A stretch of DNA of 62,951 bases, taken from contig JALEXT010000051.1 of NCBI GenBank assembly GCA_022779845.1, positions 1-62,951 on the forward strand, read 5' to 3'. The stretch's first letter is position 1; every line of letters begins with the position of its first letter. The stretch comes from Succinatimonas sp. (GTDB lineage Bacteria; Pseudomonadota; Gammaproteobacteria; Enterobacterales; Succinivibrionaceae). The notes under the pieces are model-generated. The model saw nothing but the letters and a program-made list of their open reading frames with translations. It made no database searches and was not told the DNA's origin. Positions 9,913-21,824 of this stretch are shown piece after piece. The translations under genes and the position numbers were made by a program.

Positions 9913-10455
9913 TTAAGCCTTTGCCTCTTCTTTCTTCGCAGCAGCAGCTTTAGCCATGGCTTCTGCCTGACGCGCACGATAAATGGCTTCAAAGTTAAGC
10001 GGGCGCAAATTCAAAGCAGGGAACGTAGCACGATTAACCATGGAAGCAATATGTTCACGTGCATAAGGGAAAAGAATATTAGGAGCAACGGCGCCCAAAA
10101 GATAATGTGCGGCCTCATCACTGACATTGCGCACTAAGAAAAGTCCGCCTTGATGTACTTCCGCGATGAAAGCTGTCTTTTCACCGACCTTGCAGGTCAC
10201 GGTAACACGCAAATCAATTTCAAATTGATCAGTATCAACACTCTGAGGCTTAGCATCAAATTCAACGTTAATCTGAGGCTTCCAGGGCTCGCGGAAAATA
10301 GCCGGCGTATTGGGAGTCTCTAAAGAGCAATCTTTTGCATAAACTCTCAATATTTCAAATTCAGGCTGAGGAGCCTGCTGAGGCTGAGTGTTTGAATTTG
10401 TCACTTCACTTTTCTGATCATTATCTGCCATTTTGTTTTTCCTTATGCTGATCAC
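9913..10455 (-). CDS. secB: Protein-export chaperone SecB
   Basis: FEILRVYAKDCSLETPNTPAIF, PNILFPYAREHIASMVNRATFPALNLRPLNFEAIYRAR. Confidence 0.93.
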   Translation of the reverse strand: MISIRKNKMADNDQKSEVTNSNTQPQQAPQPEFEILRVYAKDCSLETPNTPAIFREPWKPQINVEFDAKPQSVDTDQFEIDLRVTVTCKVGEKTAFIAEVHQGGLFLVRNVSDEAAHYLLGAVAPNILFPYAREHIASMVNRATFPALNLRPLNFEAIYRARQAEAMAKAAAAKKEEAKA

Positions 10456-10913
10456 TTAATAGAAAGCGGGAGATTATCAATCTGCCACTGAGCTATACCA
10501 CCTTCTAAAGAGAAGACTTTGGTATAACCCTGTTTTTTGAGGGCTCTGGCACTGTTAAAAGCATCAGAGTCATACTTGTCACGACCTACCATGATAAGCG
10601 GACGGTTAAGATCAGCGCCGATGCGCTGGACTTTGCCCGCCTTAATGTCGGTTGCCGACACATTCTCAGATCCTGCAATATGCCCTTTACCAAAAGCATC
10701 TGCAGATCTTACATCTACGTAAAGACCGTTTTCGTGATTAACCATAAAAGTGGCTCCTGCAGAAGTCACTTTTTTGATCCTAGCCGTCATCATACGTAAC
10801 TGTACGAAAATGAGTCCTGCAAAAGCAAAAACCCAAATCATGCACATAAAGTAATGACGACCGAAAAAAGCGGAAAATTCAGCCATATTTTCAGCTGAAA
10901 ATAAACTTTCCAC
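10452..10913 (-). CDS. Membrane-anchored rhodanese-like protein (YibN-like)
   Basis: N-terminal TM, VDVRSADAFGKGHIAGSENV. Confidence 0.82.
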   Translation of the reverse strand: MESLFSAENMAEFSAFFGRHYFMCMIWVFAFAGLIFVQLRMMTARIKKVTSAGATFMVNHENGLYVDVRSADAFGKGHIAGSENVSATDIKAGKVQRIGADLNRPLIMVGRDKYDSDAFNSARALKKQGYTKVFSLEGGIAQWQIDNLPLSIK

Positions 10914-11160
10914 GACATACCTCTCACAAAGCAGAATTGTTTAAATCGAGTCGATTCCGATCGTAAAATTCTAACATATGGAAGCCATTGAAAAAAATTC
11001 TGCCCGATCAAGTGTGCACCGTATCAAAAGATGCGTAATAAGTTAGTTATAGGTAATTCTTATCAACTGGCACCATCGACAATGAAAAAGTCTCATTTTA
11101 ATGATGAAATACAGCTAAAATACTGTCAGCATTCACACAATCAAGAGAAGTCTTTCATTT

Positions 11161-12699
11161 ATGGAAAAGAAGAAAACTTTTGCACTTATCATTATGGATG
11201 GCTGGGGAGATAATCCCAATAAAGAGTTCAATGCCGTTGCCGCAGCAAAAACTCCCAATTTGGATAAACTCACCGCTGAATATGCTCACACCGACATTCA
11301 GGCTTCAGGTACATATGTAGGTCTGCCTGAGGGTCAGATGGGCAACTCTGAAGTCGGTCACACCAATATCGGTGCCGGCAGAATCGTCTATCAGGAATTG
11401 ACCCGTATAACCAAAGCCATCGAAGACGGTGACTTCTTTAAAAACAAAGTACTGGTTGAAGCCGTTGATAAAGCTGTAAAAGCCGACAAAGCTGTTCACA
11501 TCATGGGATTGATGTCTCCCGGCGGAGTTCACAGTCACGAGCAACATATTGCTGCTATGATTAAGTTGGCAGCACAACGCGGCGCTAAAAAAATCTATTT
11601 CCACCCCTTCTTAGATGGTCGTGACGTTCCTCCGCGTTCTGCTCAGGGAGACATCGACTTCTTTGAAAAATTATTCAAAGAGTTGGGAGTAGGACGCATC
11701 GTTTCGATTATCGGTCGTTATTATGCGATGGATCGTGACAACCGTTGGGACCGTGTTCAGGCAGCCTATGATCTAATCACCGCAGCCAAGAGCGATTTTG
11801 CTCCTTTTGCTTCTGCAACTGAAGCATTAAAAGCAGCCTATGATCGTGATGAAAACGACGAATTCGTCAAAGCATCAGTTGTCGGTGAGCCTGTAAAGAT
11901 GGAAGACGGAGACAGCATGATCTTTATGAATTTCCGTGCTGATCGTGCCCGTCAAATTTCCCGTGCTTTTGTTAATTCAGATGATGAATTTAAGGGATTT
12001 AAACGTGCATACCGTCCTAAACTTGCAGATTTTGTGATGCTCACTCAATACGCTGCAGATATTAAGACCGCTTGTGCTTACCCTCCTGAGGATTTGGTCA
12101 ACACCCTGGGTGAATGGCTTTCTAAACACGGCAAGACTCAGTTACGTATATCTGAAACCGAGAAATATGCCCACGTCACCTTCTTCTTCAACGGTGGAGT
12201 AGAAACCGTATTTCCTGGTGAAGATCGTATTCTGGTTCAGTCTCCTAAGGTCGCCACTTATGATCTGCAACCTGAAATGAGTTCACAAGAACTGACCGAC
12301 AAACTCTGTAACGCTATCGAATCAGGAAAATACGATGTTGTCATCTGCAACTATCCTAACGGCGATATGGTCGGTCATACCGGTAAATTTGATGCTGCTG
12401 TTAAAGCTGTAGAAGCTGTTGATCACTGCATAGGACGCGTGGTTGAATCACTGAAGAAAGTAAATGGTGAATGCCTCATTACAGCAGATCACGGCAATTG
12501 TGAACGAATGAAGGATCTGACCACCGGTCAGCCTTATACGGCTCACACTAATTTACCTGTTCCTCTTATCTATGTAGGCAGAAAGGCAAAAATGAGACAA
12601 GACGGCCGTTTGTGCGATTTGGCACCGACCATTCTGTCTTTAATCGGCATGGAGCAGCCTAAAGAAATGACCGGAACTCCTATTGTGGAATTACAATAG
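11161..12699 (+). CDS. gpmI: 2,3-bisphosphoglycerate-independent phosphoglycerate mutase
   Basis: [53 protein letters not shown]. Confidence 0.95.
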   Translation: MEKKKTFALIIMDGWGDNPNKEFNAVAAAKTPNLDKLTAEYAHTDIQASGTYVGLPEGQMGNSEVGHTNIGAGRIVYQELTRITKAIEDGDFFKNKVLVEAVDKAVKADKAVHIMGLMSPGGVHSHEQHIAAMIKLAAQRGAKKIYFHPFLDGRDVPPRSAQGDIDFFEKLFKELGVGRIVSIIGRYYAMDRDNRWDRVQAAYDLITAAKSDFAPFASATEALKAAYDRDENDEFVKASVVGEPVKMEDGDSMIFMNFRADRARQISRAFVNSDDEFKGFKRAYRPKLADFVMLTQYAADIKTACAYPPEDLVNTLGEWLSKHGKTQLRISETEKYAHVTFFFNGGVETVFPGEDRILVQSPKVATYDLQPEMSSQELTDKLCNAIESGKYDVVICNYPNGDMVGHTGKFDAAVKAVEAVDHCIGRVVESLKKVNGECLITADHGNCERMKDLTTGQPYTAHTNLPVPLIYVGRKAKMRQDGRLCDLAPTILSLIGMEQPKEMTGTPIVELQ

Positions 12700-12737
12700 T
12701 TGTCAATTACTGCAAAGTAAATAGCTATTCTGATAAA

Positions 12738-12763
12738 AGCGGGAATAGAATCCCGCTTTTTCC
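12738..12763 (+). terminator. Terminator after gpmI
   Basis: AAAGCGGGAATAGAATCCCGCTTTTT. Confidence 0.8.
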
Positions 12764-12803
12764 CAATTTTTAAAAAGCTCCCTGATGTCAAAAATTCCTT
12801 TGT

Positions 12804-14159
12804 CTAATTTCCTGATACAGTAAGATTCGGAATAAAAATCGAACCAGTTTGAACTTTATAACGCCTGTCGATATCGTTACCGATAAGAGCCATATTCGAA
12901 AACATATCTTTTAAATTTCCAGCCACTGTAATTTCAGATACGGCATACTCTCTCTTACCGTTCTTAAAATAATAACCGGCAGCTCCCCTAGAATAATTTC
13001 CGCTTGTAAGATCAGCTCCCTGTCCCATAAGTTCGTCTATAACCAAGCCCTCTCCCGCTTCCTTTAATAAGTCGTCAAAACTTCTTGTGTGAGCTTTGTC
13101 AAAATTTAAAAACCAATTGTAAATACCGCCTGAGTGCCCGTTGGTACGCATTTTTAGTTTTCGTGCTGAATAAGACGAAAGTAAATAATCCTGCAATATT
13201 CCGTCCTTTACCAATAAACTTTTGGCTACCCTTACTCCTTCTCCGTCACAATTAGCAGCTCCAAGACTTCCCTCAATAAACGGATCTTCTAATAAAGATA
13301 CATATTGCGGCATCACTTTTTTACCCAAAAAGTCGCACAGGAAAGACCCTCTTCTGTATATTGCGTTACCAGAAATTGCTTGTGCAAAATTTCCAAGCAG
13401 ACTTTGTACCGCAGAGCGTGAAAAAATCACATTATATTTTCCGGTTTTTACTGGAACGGCACCTAATTTTCCACTAGTTTTTTTATAAGCCTCATCGGTC
13501 ACTTCAGCTAATTGATTCATTTTTAAGGGATCCCGTGCAACGGTAAAACCGCTACCGCGTTGCATTTTCCCATCCCTTTCTCCCAATAAAGTAAGACCAG
13601 CTGAGCAAATACTGGATGAACTTGCTCTGCAAAACCCCGACGAATTGGCTAAGCAGTTGGTATAAACGGAATAATCCACACTTGCCCCGTCAGATCCTTT
13701 GATACCGTCGGTCTTGATAGCTACTCCGCAACGATCTAAATCAACAGCAAGTTTTACAGCATCGTCAGGTGATTTAAATCCAGGATACAAAACTTTGAGA
13801 TCTCTGAATTCCTGACATAAAAAATCAGGATCCGGCAATCCTGCACATTCATCTCTATCTGAATATTCTGCCAAAGCTACCGCCGCTGCAGCTGTCTGTT
13901 CTAATGCTTCCGAACTTAAATCAGTAGTAGATGCACTGCCGCGCCGGTTATTTTTATAAACAGTAATACTCAATTCATTGTCACGGTTAAATTCCAAATT
14001 TTCTACTTCACCGTTACGACTTGAGACAGATATACCCTGTGCACTTGCGCTTACGGCTGCACAAGAATCGGCTCCTGCTGACAAAGCTTTGTCTACCGCC
14101 TCATTTGCAATATGCTGAAGTCTCTGTTCACGCTCTTTAATATCCGCTAAAAAATGCAT
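12804..14159 (-). CDS. pmbA: Metalloprotease PmbA/TldE
   Basis: GISVSSRNGEVENLEFNRDNELSITVY, RGAAGYYFKNGKREYAVSEITVAGNL. Confidence 0.92.
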   Translation of the reverse strand: MHFLADIKEREQRLQHIANEAVDKALSAGADSCAAVSASAQGISVSSRNGEVENLEFNRDNELSITVYKNNRRGSASTTDLSSEALEQTAAAAVALAEYSDRDECAGLPDPDFLCQEFRDLKVLYPGFKSPDDAVKLAVDLDRCGVAIKTDGIKGSDGASVDYSVYTNCLANSSGFCRASSSSICSAGLTLLGERDGKMQRGSGFTVARDPLKMNQLAEVTDEAYKKTSGKLGAVPVKTGKYNVIFSRSAVQSLLGNFAQAISGNAIYRRGSFLCDFLGKKVMPQYVSLLEDPFIEGSLGAANCDGEGVRVAKSLLVKDGILQDYLLSSYSARKLKMRTNGHSGGIYNWFLNFDKAHTRSFDDLLKEAGEGLVIDELMGQGADLTSGNYSRGAAGYYFKNGKREYAVSEITVAGNLKDMFSNMALIGNDIDRRYKVQTGSIFIPNLTVSGN

Positions 14160-14308
14160 GGTTTTACCTTGTTTTTTGAACATTTAATTTTCTTTCAACT
14201 AAAAAAGTATTTTGAAAAAGCAGTAAAATTTCCTACGTTCAGCTTATATGTAATCCTTAATAGAAGCTGAAAATTATTCTAAATTTTTTATTAAGTGTTA
14301 TCTGAATT

Positions 14309-15337
14309 ATGACAGCTCAGAACAATAATAATCAGTTTTCGACGTCTGTTAAGATCGGACGCTTTGTTCGGACTTATCTGCTTTTTTTCGCCATAGGTAC
14401 CGGCGGAACAATTTTTTCTTTATTCCATTTTGTCGATGCATTAAAACCGTTAAAACCAATAGCCTATTTCTTTGGAAACGATCTTTTACCGCTATTGATC
14501 TTTTCCATGCTATATTTTTCCTTTTGCAAAGTTAACTTGAAAGATATGCGCCCCAGACAATGGCATATTGTAATCAACCTGTTAATGCTGATTACAACTG
14601 CAGTTTTATCTTTCTATCTGGCTTCCCATGTGAATTCACCGCATCGTGCTCTTATTCAAGGCGCAATAATGTGCGTGATCATGCCGCCAGCTGCTGCCGC
14701 GGGCGTAATAGCAGGAAAGTTAGGCGGAAACGAAGCCTCGGTAGTTACAGGTATTTTGATAGGGAACCTACTGTGTGCCGTAGCTATACCCTTATTTTTT
14801 CCTTTATTCACTTCAAAACTTTCTGGCGGTTTCTTTGAAGAGTTTATGTTAATCGCAGGAAGAATTTTTCCGGTGATCGTATTGCCACTGCTACTGGCCT
14901 TTGCTACCAAACTCTTCATAAAGCCTTTACATCGTTTTATTGTAAATAAACTTCGCGGAATTTCTTACTACATCTGGGCCGTATGTCTATGCACTGTTTC
15001 GGCAAGAACATTTTCCTGCATAGTTAATTCTCCCGAAAATGCCGCCACACTATGGTCCATGGCCGCAATTGGTTTCGTAACCACATTTGCTCATTTTGCA
15101 ATAGGCAAATTAGTAGGTAACCTACACCATCAACGCATTAGCGCAGGACAAGCTTTTGGTCAGCGCAACGGTGTTTTCGGTCTTTGGGTAACTTTGTCTT
15201 TTCTTGATCCGGCAGCAGTTATTGCTCCGGGATGCTATATTCTTTGGCAGAATGTCATGAATTCATGGCAATTGGCCCACCGCGAAAAATTGGTAGCCCG
15301 TTGCAAAGATTTGGGGATCCTCCCATATCAGGAATAG
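14309..15337 (+). CDS. BASS/SBF-like membrane transporter
   Basis: ~9 predicted TM segments; CVIMPPAAAAGVIAGKLGGNEASVVTGILIGNL, GQAFGQRNGVFGLWV. Confidence 0.65.
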   Translation: MTAQNNNNQFSTSVKIGRFVRTYLLFFAIGTGGTIFSLFHFVDALKPLKPIAYFFGNDLLPLLIFSMLYFSFCKVNLKDMRPRQWHIVINLLMLITTAVLSFYLASHVNSPHRALIQGAIMCVIMPPAAAAGVIAGKLGGNEASVVTGILIGNLLCAVAIPLFFPLFTSKLSGGFFEEFMLIAGRIFPVIVLPLLLAFATKLFIKPLHRFIVNKLRGISYYIWAVCLCTVSARTFSCIVNSPENAATLWSMAAIGFVTTFAHFAIGKLVGNLHHQRISAGQAFGQRNGVFGLWVTLSFLDPAAVIAPGCYILWQNVMNSWQLAHREKLVARCKDLGILPYQE

Positions 15338-15342
15338 CAGAT

Positions 15343-15369
15343 TAAGCCGCCGTTTTACGGCGGCTTTTG
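15343..15369 (+). terminator. Terminator
   Basis: AAGCCGCCGTTTTACGGCGGCTTTTG. Confidence 0.75.
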
Positions 15370-15370
15370 A

Positions 15371-15766
15371 TCAGCCTTTCTTTACTTCCGACCAAAGTTC
15401 AGGAGCCGAAATCTCAAAATCACCATCCCCTACCGGCATAAAAGCCACCAAAACTTCACTGTTTTTCAGAGTTTCAACCCAAATGCGGTTGTAAGCATCA
15501 ACAGTAACGTACTGAGCTTTAGCTCCTTCAAGTTTTGATCGTTCGATAAAGTCGTTGGCAAAGATTTCATGTGCAAAAACCGGTAATACAGTAGCCTTCT
15601 CATCCTGCTCGTCGGTTTCCAAATCCTCAAGCATAAAAGGTCCGTCCTGATCGCTGATGATATAGAATCCGCCTTGTTCCAACACTTTGTTTTTAAAGTA
15701 AGATTTGCGATATTCAGCATTTAACTGCAATACTGCTTCGTGTTCCTTGTCGGTAAGTTCGTACAT
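15371..15766 (-). CDS. DUF2750-like protein
   Basis: ESTIMATED start MYELTDKEHEAVLQL; GGFYIISDQDGPFML ... LPVFAHEIFANDF. Confidence 0.65.
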   Translation of the reverse strand: MYELTDKEHEAVLQLNAEYRKSYFKNKVLEQGGFYIISDQDGPFMLEDLETDEQDEKATVLPVFAHEIFANDFIERSKLEGAKAQYVTVDAYNRIWVETLKNSEVLVAFMPVGDGDFEISAPELWSEVKKG

Positions 15767-15776
15767 AATTTTTCTC

Positions 15777-18611
15777 CTAGTATCCACGTTCAAGAATAGG
15801 TTTTAAAAATTGTCCTGTATAAGAATCTGTCCGCGAAGCAATGTCCTCCGGAGTACCGCAAGCAATTACAGTACCGCCGCCGCTTCCTCCTTCAGGACCC
15901 AGATCTATTATGTGATCGGCACATTTAATAACATCAAGATTATGCTCAATCACTACCACTGTATTGCCTTGATCTCTAAGTCTCATCAATACTGCCAATA
16001 ATTGACGCACGTCGTCAAAATGCAATCCGGTAGTAGGTTCATCCAAAACATATAAAGTTCTGCCCGTGGATCTTTTTGAAAGTTCTTTGGATAGTTTGAT
16101 GCGCTGCGCCTCACCGCCTGAAAAAGTGGTAGCGGCTTGTCCCAAAGTAATATAAGACAAACCGACCTCGTTTAAAGTTCGCAGTTTATTGGCAATTGAG
16201 GGCACGGCTTCAAAAAAAGACAATGCCTCTTCAACATTCATATTAAGTACTTCCGAAATATTTTTGCCCTTATATTTGATTTCCAATGTTTCTCGGTTAT
16301 AACGTGCTCCGCCGCAAGCTTCGCATTTTACAAAAACATCAGCCATAAAATTCATTGATACTCTGATGGTTCCATCACCTTGACAAGCTTCGCAACGACC
16401 GCCCTTTACATTAAATGAAAAACGTCCGGGACCATAGCCTCTGGCTCTGGCTTCAGGAACTTGAGCAAACAAACTGCGGATCTCTGTAAATAATCCGACA
16501 TAAGTAGCAGGGTTTGAACGGGGAGTTCTTCCTATAGGACTTTGATCAATACAGATGATCTTGTCAAAATTCTCCAAACCTTCAATTTTCTTACAAGGAG
16601 CAGGTTCATCATTTGCTGTAACTCCGTTCAGAATTCGTTCGGCATTTCTTACCAAAGTATCGTTAACCAAGGTTGACTTTCCTGAACCGGAAACCCCTGT
16701 CACTGCAATAAAACACCCCACAGGAAATTCAACGGTGATATCTTTGAGATTGTTGCCGGAACAACCAGACAATACAACTTTTTTACCTTTTTGCGGTTTG
16801 ATCCTTTTAGCAGGTATATCTATACGTTTACGTCCTGCTAAATAATCACCTGTAAGTGAAGCTGGATTATTTTCAAGATCTTCGACACTTCCTTGGGCTA
16901 CGACTGTTCCGCCGTGTACGCCGGCACCAGGACCTATGTCCACAATACAATCTGCAGCGCGCATAGTATCTTCATCGTGTTCTACCACGATTACACTGTT
17001 ACCTAAATCACGCAAATGTTTCAATGCATCGATTAAACGGTTATTGTCTCGTTGATGCAAGCCTATGGACGGCTCGTCCAATGTATACATAACACCGGTA
17101 AGGCCGGCGCCTATCTGACTGGCAAGCCTGATACGTTGTGCCTCTCCTCCTGATAGAGTTTCTGCTGAACGGGATAAAGTAAGATAATCAAGACCTACGT
17201 TTATTAAAAATGAAAGACGACTCTTTATCTCCTTAAGCACCCTGCTGGCAATGGCGTTCTGTTGCTCTTCAAGCTTCAATCCGTCAAAGAATGCATAGCA
17301 ATCTTTAATCGACATGTCACAAACCTCTGCTATGTTTTTGTTACCGACAAAAACATGGCGGTATTCTTCTTTAAGTCTGGCACCACCGCATTCTGGACAT
17401 TTAAGAGGTGTCATCAGAGTAGATATATATTCACGAACATATTCAGATTCTGTCTCATGTAATCTGCGCTCATAATTTGGGATCACACCTTCAAATGCTT
17501 CAAAACGTTTCTCAACTTTACTATGGGTACGAAATTCCATGGGAATTGGTTCACCGGTACCATAAAGAAATAATTCTTTCTCTTTTTTGGTAAGCTTGGA
17601 AAAAGGTTTATGCAAATCTATGTTGTAATGATTTGCCACCTGCTCCAAGTACCTAAAAAAGAACGCATAACGTCTATCCCACCCAGCAATTGCACCGTCA
17701 TAAATCGATTTTGATTCATCCGGTACAATCTTGTGCTCATCAAAAACCATCATTTGTCCAAGTCCGTCACATTTAGGACAGGCTCCATGCGGATTGTTGA
17801 ATGAAAAATCTCGAGGCTCTAATTCCGGAATTGAATAACCGCATTCTGGACATGAATATTTTGACGAAAAAAGAAGTTCGTCTTCTTGTTTATGCTCATC
17901 CATGGGAACGGCACAACACAATCCGTCGGCATATTTCAGTGCTGTTTCTACAGAATCAGCTACACGCTGACGAATATCCTGTCTGATCTTTAAACGATCT
18001 ACGACAATTTCGATGGTATGTTTGATCCTCAATCCAAGCTCAGGAGGATCCGCAAGATCACAAATTTCTCCGTCAATTCTTGCTCTTATAAATCCGTCTT
18101 TGGCCAAATCAGCAAGCAGTTGACGATATTCTCCTTTACGTCCCCGTACCACCGGAGAAAGGATCATATACTTTGCTCCTTCAGGCAAAGCCATAATCGT
18201 ATCGGTTATTTCAGTTACAGTCTGAGCTCTCAGTATTGTTCCGTGTTTCGGACAACGTGCTTCCCCGACTCTGGCCCACATCAAGCGTAAATAATCATAA
18301 ATTTCGGTAATGGTACCTACCGTAGAACGCGGATTATGTGATGTTGATTTCTGCTCTATGGAAATGGCTGGGGACAGTCCTTCTATGGAATCAACATCAG
18401 GTTTATCAGATAAAGAAAGAAATTGTCTTGCGTATGATGACAAAGATTCGACGTAACGACGCTGTCCTTCAGCATATAAAGTATCAAAAGCAAGTGAAGA
18501 TTTTCCAGATCCGGAAAGACCAGTGATCACCACCAAGCGGTTACGCGGCAAGGTCAAGTTAATGTTTTTAAGATTATGAGTTCTGGCACCGCGAATGGTT
18601 ATCTTATCCAT
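15777..18611 (-). CDS. uvrA: Excinuclease ABC subunit A
   Basis: [50 protein letters not shown], zinc-finger [10 protein letters not shown]. Confidence 0.97.
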   Translation of the reverse strand: MDKITIRGARTHNLKNINLTLPRNRLVVITGLSGSGKSSLAFDTLYAEGQRRYVESLSSYARQFLSLSDKPDVDSIEGLSPAISIEQKSTSHNPRSTVGTITEIYDYLRLMWARVGEARCPKHGTILRAQTVTEITDTIMALPEGAKYMILSPVVRGRKGEYRQLLADLAKDGFIRARIDGEICDLADPPELGLRIKHTIEIVVDRLKIRQDIRQRVADSVETALKYADGLCCAVPMDEHKQEDELLFSSKYSCPECGYSIPELEPRDFSFNNPHGACPKCDGLGQMMVFDEHKIVPDESKSIYDGAIAGWDRRYAFFFRYLEQVANHYNIDLHKPFSKLTKKEKELFLYGTGEPIPMEFRTHSKVEKRFEAFEGVIPNYERRLHETESEYVREYISTLMTPLKCPECGGARLKEEYRHVFVGNKNIAEVCDMSIKDCYAFFDGLKLEEQQNAIASRVLKEIKSRLSFLINVGLDYLTLSRSAETLSGGEAQRIRLASQIGAGLTGVMYTLDEPSIGLHQRDNNRLIDALKHLRDLGNSVIVVEHDEDTMRAADCIVDIGPGAGVHGGTVVAQGSVEDLENNPASLTGDYLAGRKRIDIPAKRIKPQKGKKVVLSGCSGNNLKDITVEFPVGCFIAVTGVSGSGKSTLVNDTLVRNAERILNGVTANDEPAPCKKIEGLENFDKIICIDQSPIGRTPRSNPATYVGLFTEIRSLFAQVPEARARGYGPGRFSFNVKGGRCEACQGDGTIRVSMNFMADVFVKCEACGGARYNRETLEIKYKGKNISEVLNMNVEEALSFFEAVPSIANKLRTLNEVGLSYITLGQAATTFSGGEAQRIKLSKELSKRSTGRTLYVLDEPTTGLHFDDVRQLLAVLMRLRDQGNTVVVIEHNLDVIKCADHIIDLGPEGGSGGGTVIACGTPEDIASRTDSYTGQFLKPILERGY

Positions 18612-18884
18612 TTTTAAATCGCAAATTTTTACAAATCAGATTGTTACTTAAATAAAAAATACCTTCATAGTATGTCATTGACACAACACATTTTCACTAT
18701 CAGGCGGATCCCGCCTGAAGATACTTTCTTTCCATGCTATACCTGCTAGGATATTGCCACCTAAAACTTTAACCACCAAAGCTCCCGAAATCTCTTTTTT
18801 TAAACCGTATATCGTGTGCTGGATCCGAGTTTTTAGGGTAAGCTAAAACTTAAAGATAGCATTTTTAGAACAGGATAATCACAT

Positions 18885-19514
18885 ATGGCCCGTGGCGTAA
18901 ATAAAGTAATACTAATCGGTAATTTGGGTGACGAACCTACAGTCAGAACAACCAATACAGGACGTTCGGTTGCTTCCATTTCCATGGTCACTAATGAATC
19001 TCGTCGTAACGCAGAAACCGGCGAGTATACCGAATTTGCCGAATGGCATCGCGTCACCATGTGGGGAAAACTGGCAGATATTGCCAAACAATACCTGCAT
19101 AAAGGATCACAAATTTACATAGAAGGAAAACTCCGCACCCGCTCTTATCAGGACAAAGACAATCAAAAACGTTATATAACCGAAATCGTAGCTGATGAAA
19201 TGCAGATGTTGGGACGTGCTCCGGCAAACGCTAATGCCTCACCAAACAGCTACGGACAATCATACGGCAATCAGCAAAATCAGTCTGCTTACGGTTCGTC
19301 TTCTGGGGCTTACGGTAACGCACAACCTTACGGAGCAGCCGGCAATCAATTTCAAAACGGGAATCAAAGATCCGCTTTCGACAATACCGGTTATGCTCAC
19401 ACTCAAAATTCTTCTTACGGACAACAACCGCCGGTTGCTCAGCCTCAGGCAACTACCCCTGTAGCAGAACCTGAGGAACCTGCCATGACAATGAACGACG
19501 ACATCCCGTTCTGA
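18885..19514 (+). CDS. ssb: Single-stranded DNA-binding protein
   Basis: GVNKVILIGNLGDEPTVR, Q/G/Y-rich linker, C-terminal tip DDDIPF-type (MNDDIPF). Confidence 0.95.
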   Translation: MARGVNKVILIGNLGDEPTVRTTNTGRSVASISMVTNESRRNAETGEYTEFAEWHRVTMWGKLADIAKQYLHKGSQIYIEGKLRTRSYQDKDNQKRYITEIVADEMQMLGRAPANANASPNSYGQSYGNQQNQSAYGSSSGAYGNAQPYGAAGNQFQNGNQRSAFDNTGYAHTQNSSYGQQPPVAQPQATTPVAEPEEPAMTMNDDIPF

Positions 19515-19529
19515 TTTTACCTGATTTCA

Positions 19530-19558
19530 TCTCCTTTATCTTGTAAAGATAAAGGAGA
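19530..19558 (+). repeat. Perfect 13-bp stem-loop after ssb
   Basis: TCTCCTTTATCTT-gta-AAGATAAAGGAGA, no U-tract. Confidence 0.8.
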
Positions 19559-19709
19559 AATCCCCATATCTTATGCATGTCCGTTTTAAGCATTGCGGAC
19601 ATGTCTCTTAACGTATAGCCCCCCTTCCTTGTGTGTTATACTTTCGTCTAAAAATTTCTCTTGTTTCAGACGCGTAAAAACCGTGTCGCACCTGTAGGCT
19701 CCGACTCAA

Positions 19710-20759
19710 ATGTTCAAAAAAATACGCAGCATGTTTTCAAATGATCTTTCAATAGATCTGGGAACTGCCAACACCCTAGTTTACGTAAAAAACAAAGGCA
19801 TTGTTCTTAATGAACCGTCTGTGGTTGCCGTCAAAATAGACAGCAACGGCGGTGCTCAGCGAAAAGTAGGCGCCGTAGGCAGAGCAGCCAAAGAAATGCT
19901 TGGAAGAAATCCTGACAATATTGAAGTTATACGTCCGATGAAAGACGGCGTAATTGCAGATTTTCAATATACCGAAAAGATGTTGCAATACTTCATAGAT
20001 AAAGTTTTGACCGGTTCTCATTTCTTCCCGTTCAAACCTTCGCCCCGTGTGTTGGTTTGTGTTCCTTGCGGCGCTACTCAGGTAGAAAGACGTGCTATAC
20101 GTGAATCGGTTGAAGGCGCCGGTGCCAGTGAAGTTTTTCTTATCACCGAACCCATGGCCGCAGCCATAGGTGCCGGTTTACCTGTTTCCGAAGCAACAGG
20201 CTCCATGATTGTTGATATCGGCGGCGGTACTACTGAAGTTGCCGTCATTTCATTAAACGGCGTAGTCTATTCAAGTTCAGTACGTATAGGTGGAAATCGT
20301 TTTGATCAGGCTATCATCGATTATGTACGCAATACCAAACGCTACGAAATAGGTGAAGCCACAGCAGAAAAAGTCAAGATGGAAATAGGTTCGGCCTATG
20401 CAGAGCAAGAAATGCACGAGGAAGTCGTAAGAGGTCGCTCTGTAGTCGAAGGTGTTCCTCGTTCTTTCACTCTTAATTCCAACGAAATTCTTGAAGCTTT
20501 GTCTGATCCTATCAAAGGTATAGTCAACGCCGTGCGTACTGCTTTGGAAAAATCTCCTCCTGAATTGGCTGCAGATATATATGAACACGGGATGGTATTA
20601 TCAGGCGGCGGTGCTTTGTTACATAACCTTGATAAGTTATTACGTGAGGAAACCGGAATTCCGGTGCTCATTGCAGACGATCCTCTGACCTGCGTAGCTC
20701 GCGGCGGCGGAAAAGCATTAGAAATGTACGACGCTCAAGACAGCGAAATTTTTGACTGA
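19710..20759 (+). CDS. mreB: Rod-shape-determining protein MreB
   Basis: [44 protein letters not shown]. Confidence 0.97.
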   Translation: MFKKIRSMFSNDLSIDLGTANTLVYVKNKGIVLNEPSVVAVKIDSNGGAQRKVGAVGRAAKEMLGRNPDNIEVIRPMKDGVIADFQYTEKMLQYFIDKVLTGSHFFPFKPSPRVLVCVPCGATQVERRAIRESVEGAGASEVFLITEPMAAAIGAGLPVSEATGSMIVDIGGGTTEVAVISLNGVVYSSSVRIGGNRFDQAIIDYVRNTKRYEIGEATAEKVKMEIGSAYAEQEMHEEVVRGRSVVEGVPRSFTLNSNEILEALSDPIKGIVNAVRTALEKSPPELAADIYEHGMVLSGGGALLHNLDKLLREETGIPVLIADDPLTCVARGGGKALEMYDAQDSEIFD

Positions 20760-20776
20760 AATATTTATTCATAGAA

Positions 20777-20802
20777 CAGGGATCCTCTCTATAGGATCCC
20801 TG
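20777..20802 (+). terminator. mreB-mreC intergenic hairpin (terminator/attenuator-like)
   Basis: CAGGGATCCT-ctctat-AGGATCCCTG. Confidence 0.55.
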
Positions 20803-20843
20803 CTGTTTCACTGCTTTTACAGCAATTTTCCTCGGATCCTGAC

Positions 20844-21824
20844 TTGATCAAAAGATTAGAACTCAAAGACTTACTGATCCATATACGTTTTTTAGTATTG
20901 GTATTAATATCCGTAGCTTTAATTGCCGTGGATATGAGTTCAAAGACACTGAGTAATGCCAGATACTATCTGGAGACTGCACTATATCCAATCCTGGCAT
21001 TAGCCGACTCTCCGCATAAAGTATCAAAAATGGTTTCAAGTCATCTGCAAAGCAGTAGCGAGCTTATTAAAGAAAACGAAAGATTGTCAGCAGAAAACTT
21101 CATGCAACGAGCTGATATTCTTCGCTTAAAATCGTTGGAATCTGAAAATGAAGCTATGCGGCGCATGCTCAACTCTCCCATTAGGAAAACCTCCAAGCGC
21201 CTTTTTGCCGAAGTAGTGGATGTTGCAGCAGATCTCTATCAACGTCGTGTCGTTATTAATCGTGGTACCGGCTCAGGTGTATACGTGGGGATGCCGGTCA
21301 TGACTGATACAGGATTAGTAGGTCAAGTTATATCCGTAAATTATGCCTTTTCAAGGGTGTTATTGCTAACTGATAATCTGAGTGCTGTACCGGTAATAAA
21401 CACAAGAAACCAGGTTAGAGCAATAGCTGCTGGAGATAACGGCAATGATGAGCTGTTGATCAACAATGTCCCCCGCAGCACTGATTTCAAAGTTGGCGAC
21501 ACTTTAGTAACATCTGGATTAGGCGGAGTTTTCCCAGAAGGATATCCGGTGGCTACAGTAACATCGGTTGGTTTTTCTGAATCCCAACCCTTTGCTTTTA
21601 TTAAGGCCAAACCTGCTGTTGACGCAACTACCATGCGTTACGTTCTGTTGTTGTGGTATCACGGCAACGGTGACGATGAAGTAGGATTGGGTACTCCAAA
21701 AGAAGCTACTGACGGAAAAATAGTATTAAGACGCGATCGTATAAAAAAATTAATTGAATCCATGTCTACTGAAGAAGCTCACATCAAAACCGATCATTCA
21801 GAACAGGAAAAGGGTGAACAATGA
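20844..21824 (+). CDS. mreC: Rod-shape-determining protein MreC (possible TTG start)
   Basis: N-terminal TM, coiled coil, VVDVAADLYQRRVVINRGTGSGVYVGMPVMTDTGLVGQV. Confidence 0.92.
   Translation: MIKRLELKDLLIHIRFLVLVLISVALIAVDMSSKTLSNARYYLETALYPILALADSPHKVSKMVSSHLQSSSELIKENERLSAENFMQRADILRLKSLESENEAMRRMLNSPIRKTSKRLFAEVVDVAADLYQRRVVINRGTGSGVYVGMPVMTDTGLVGQVISVNYAFSRVLLLTDNLSAVPVINTRNQVRAIAAGDNGNDELLINNVPRSTDFKVGDTLVTSGLGGVFPEGYPVATVTSVGFSESQPFAFIKAKPAVDATTMRYVLLLWYHGNGDDEVGLGTPKEATDGKIVLRRDRIKKLIESMSTEEAHIKTDHSEQEKGEQ

Noticed and set aside
18612-18884. LexA box between uvrA and ssb
   Set aside because: No CTGT-N8-ACAG match; the 18700-18718 dyad TCAGGCGG-ATC-CCGCCTGA is more likely a terminator or structural element than an SOS box.
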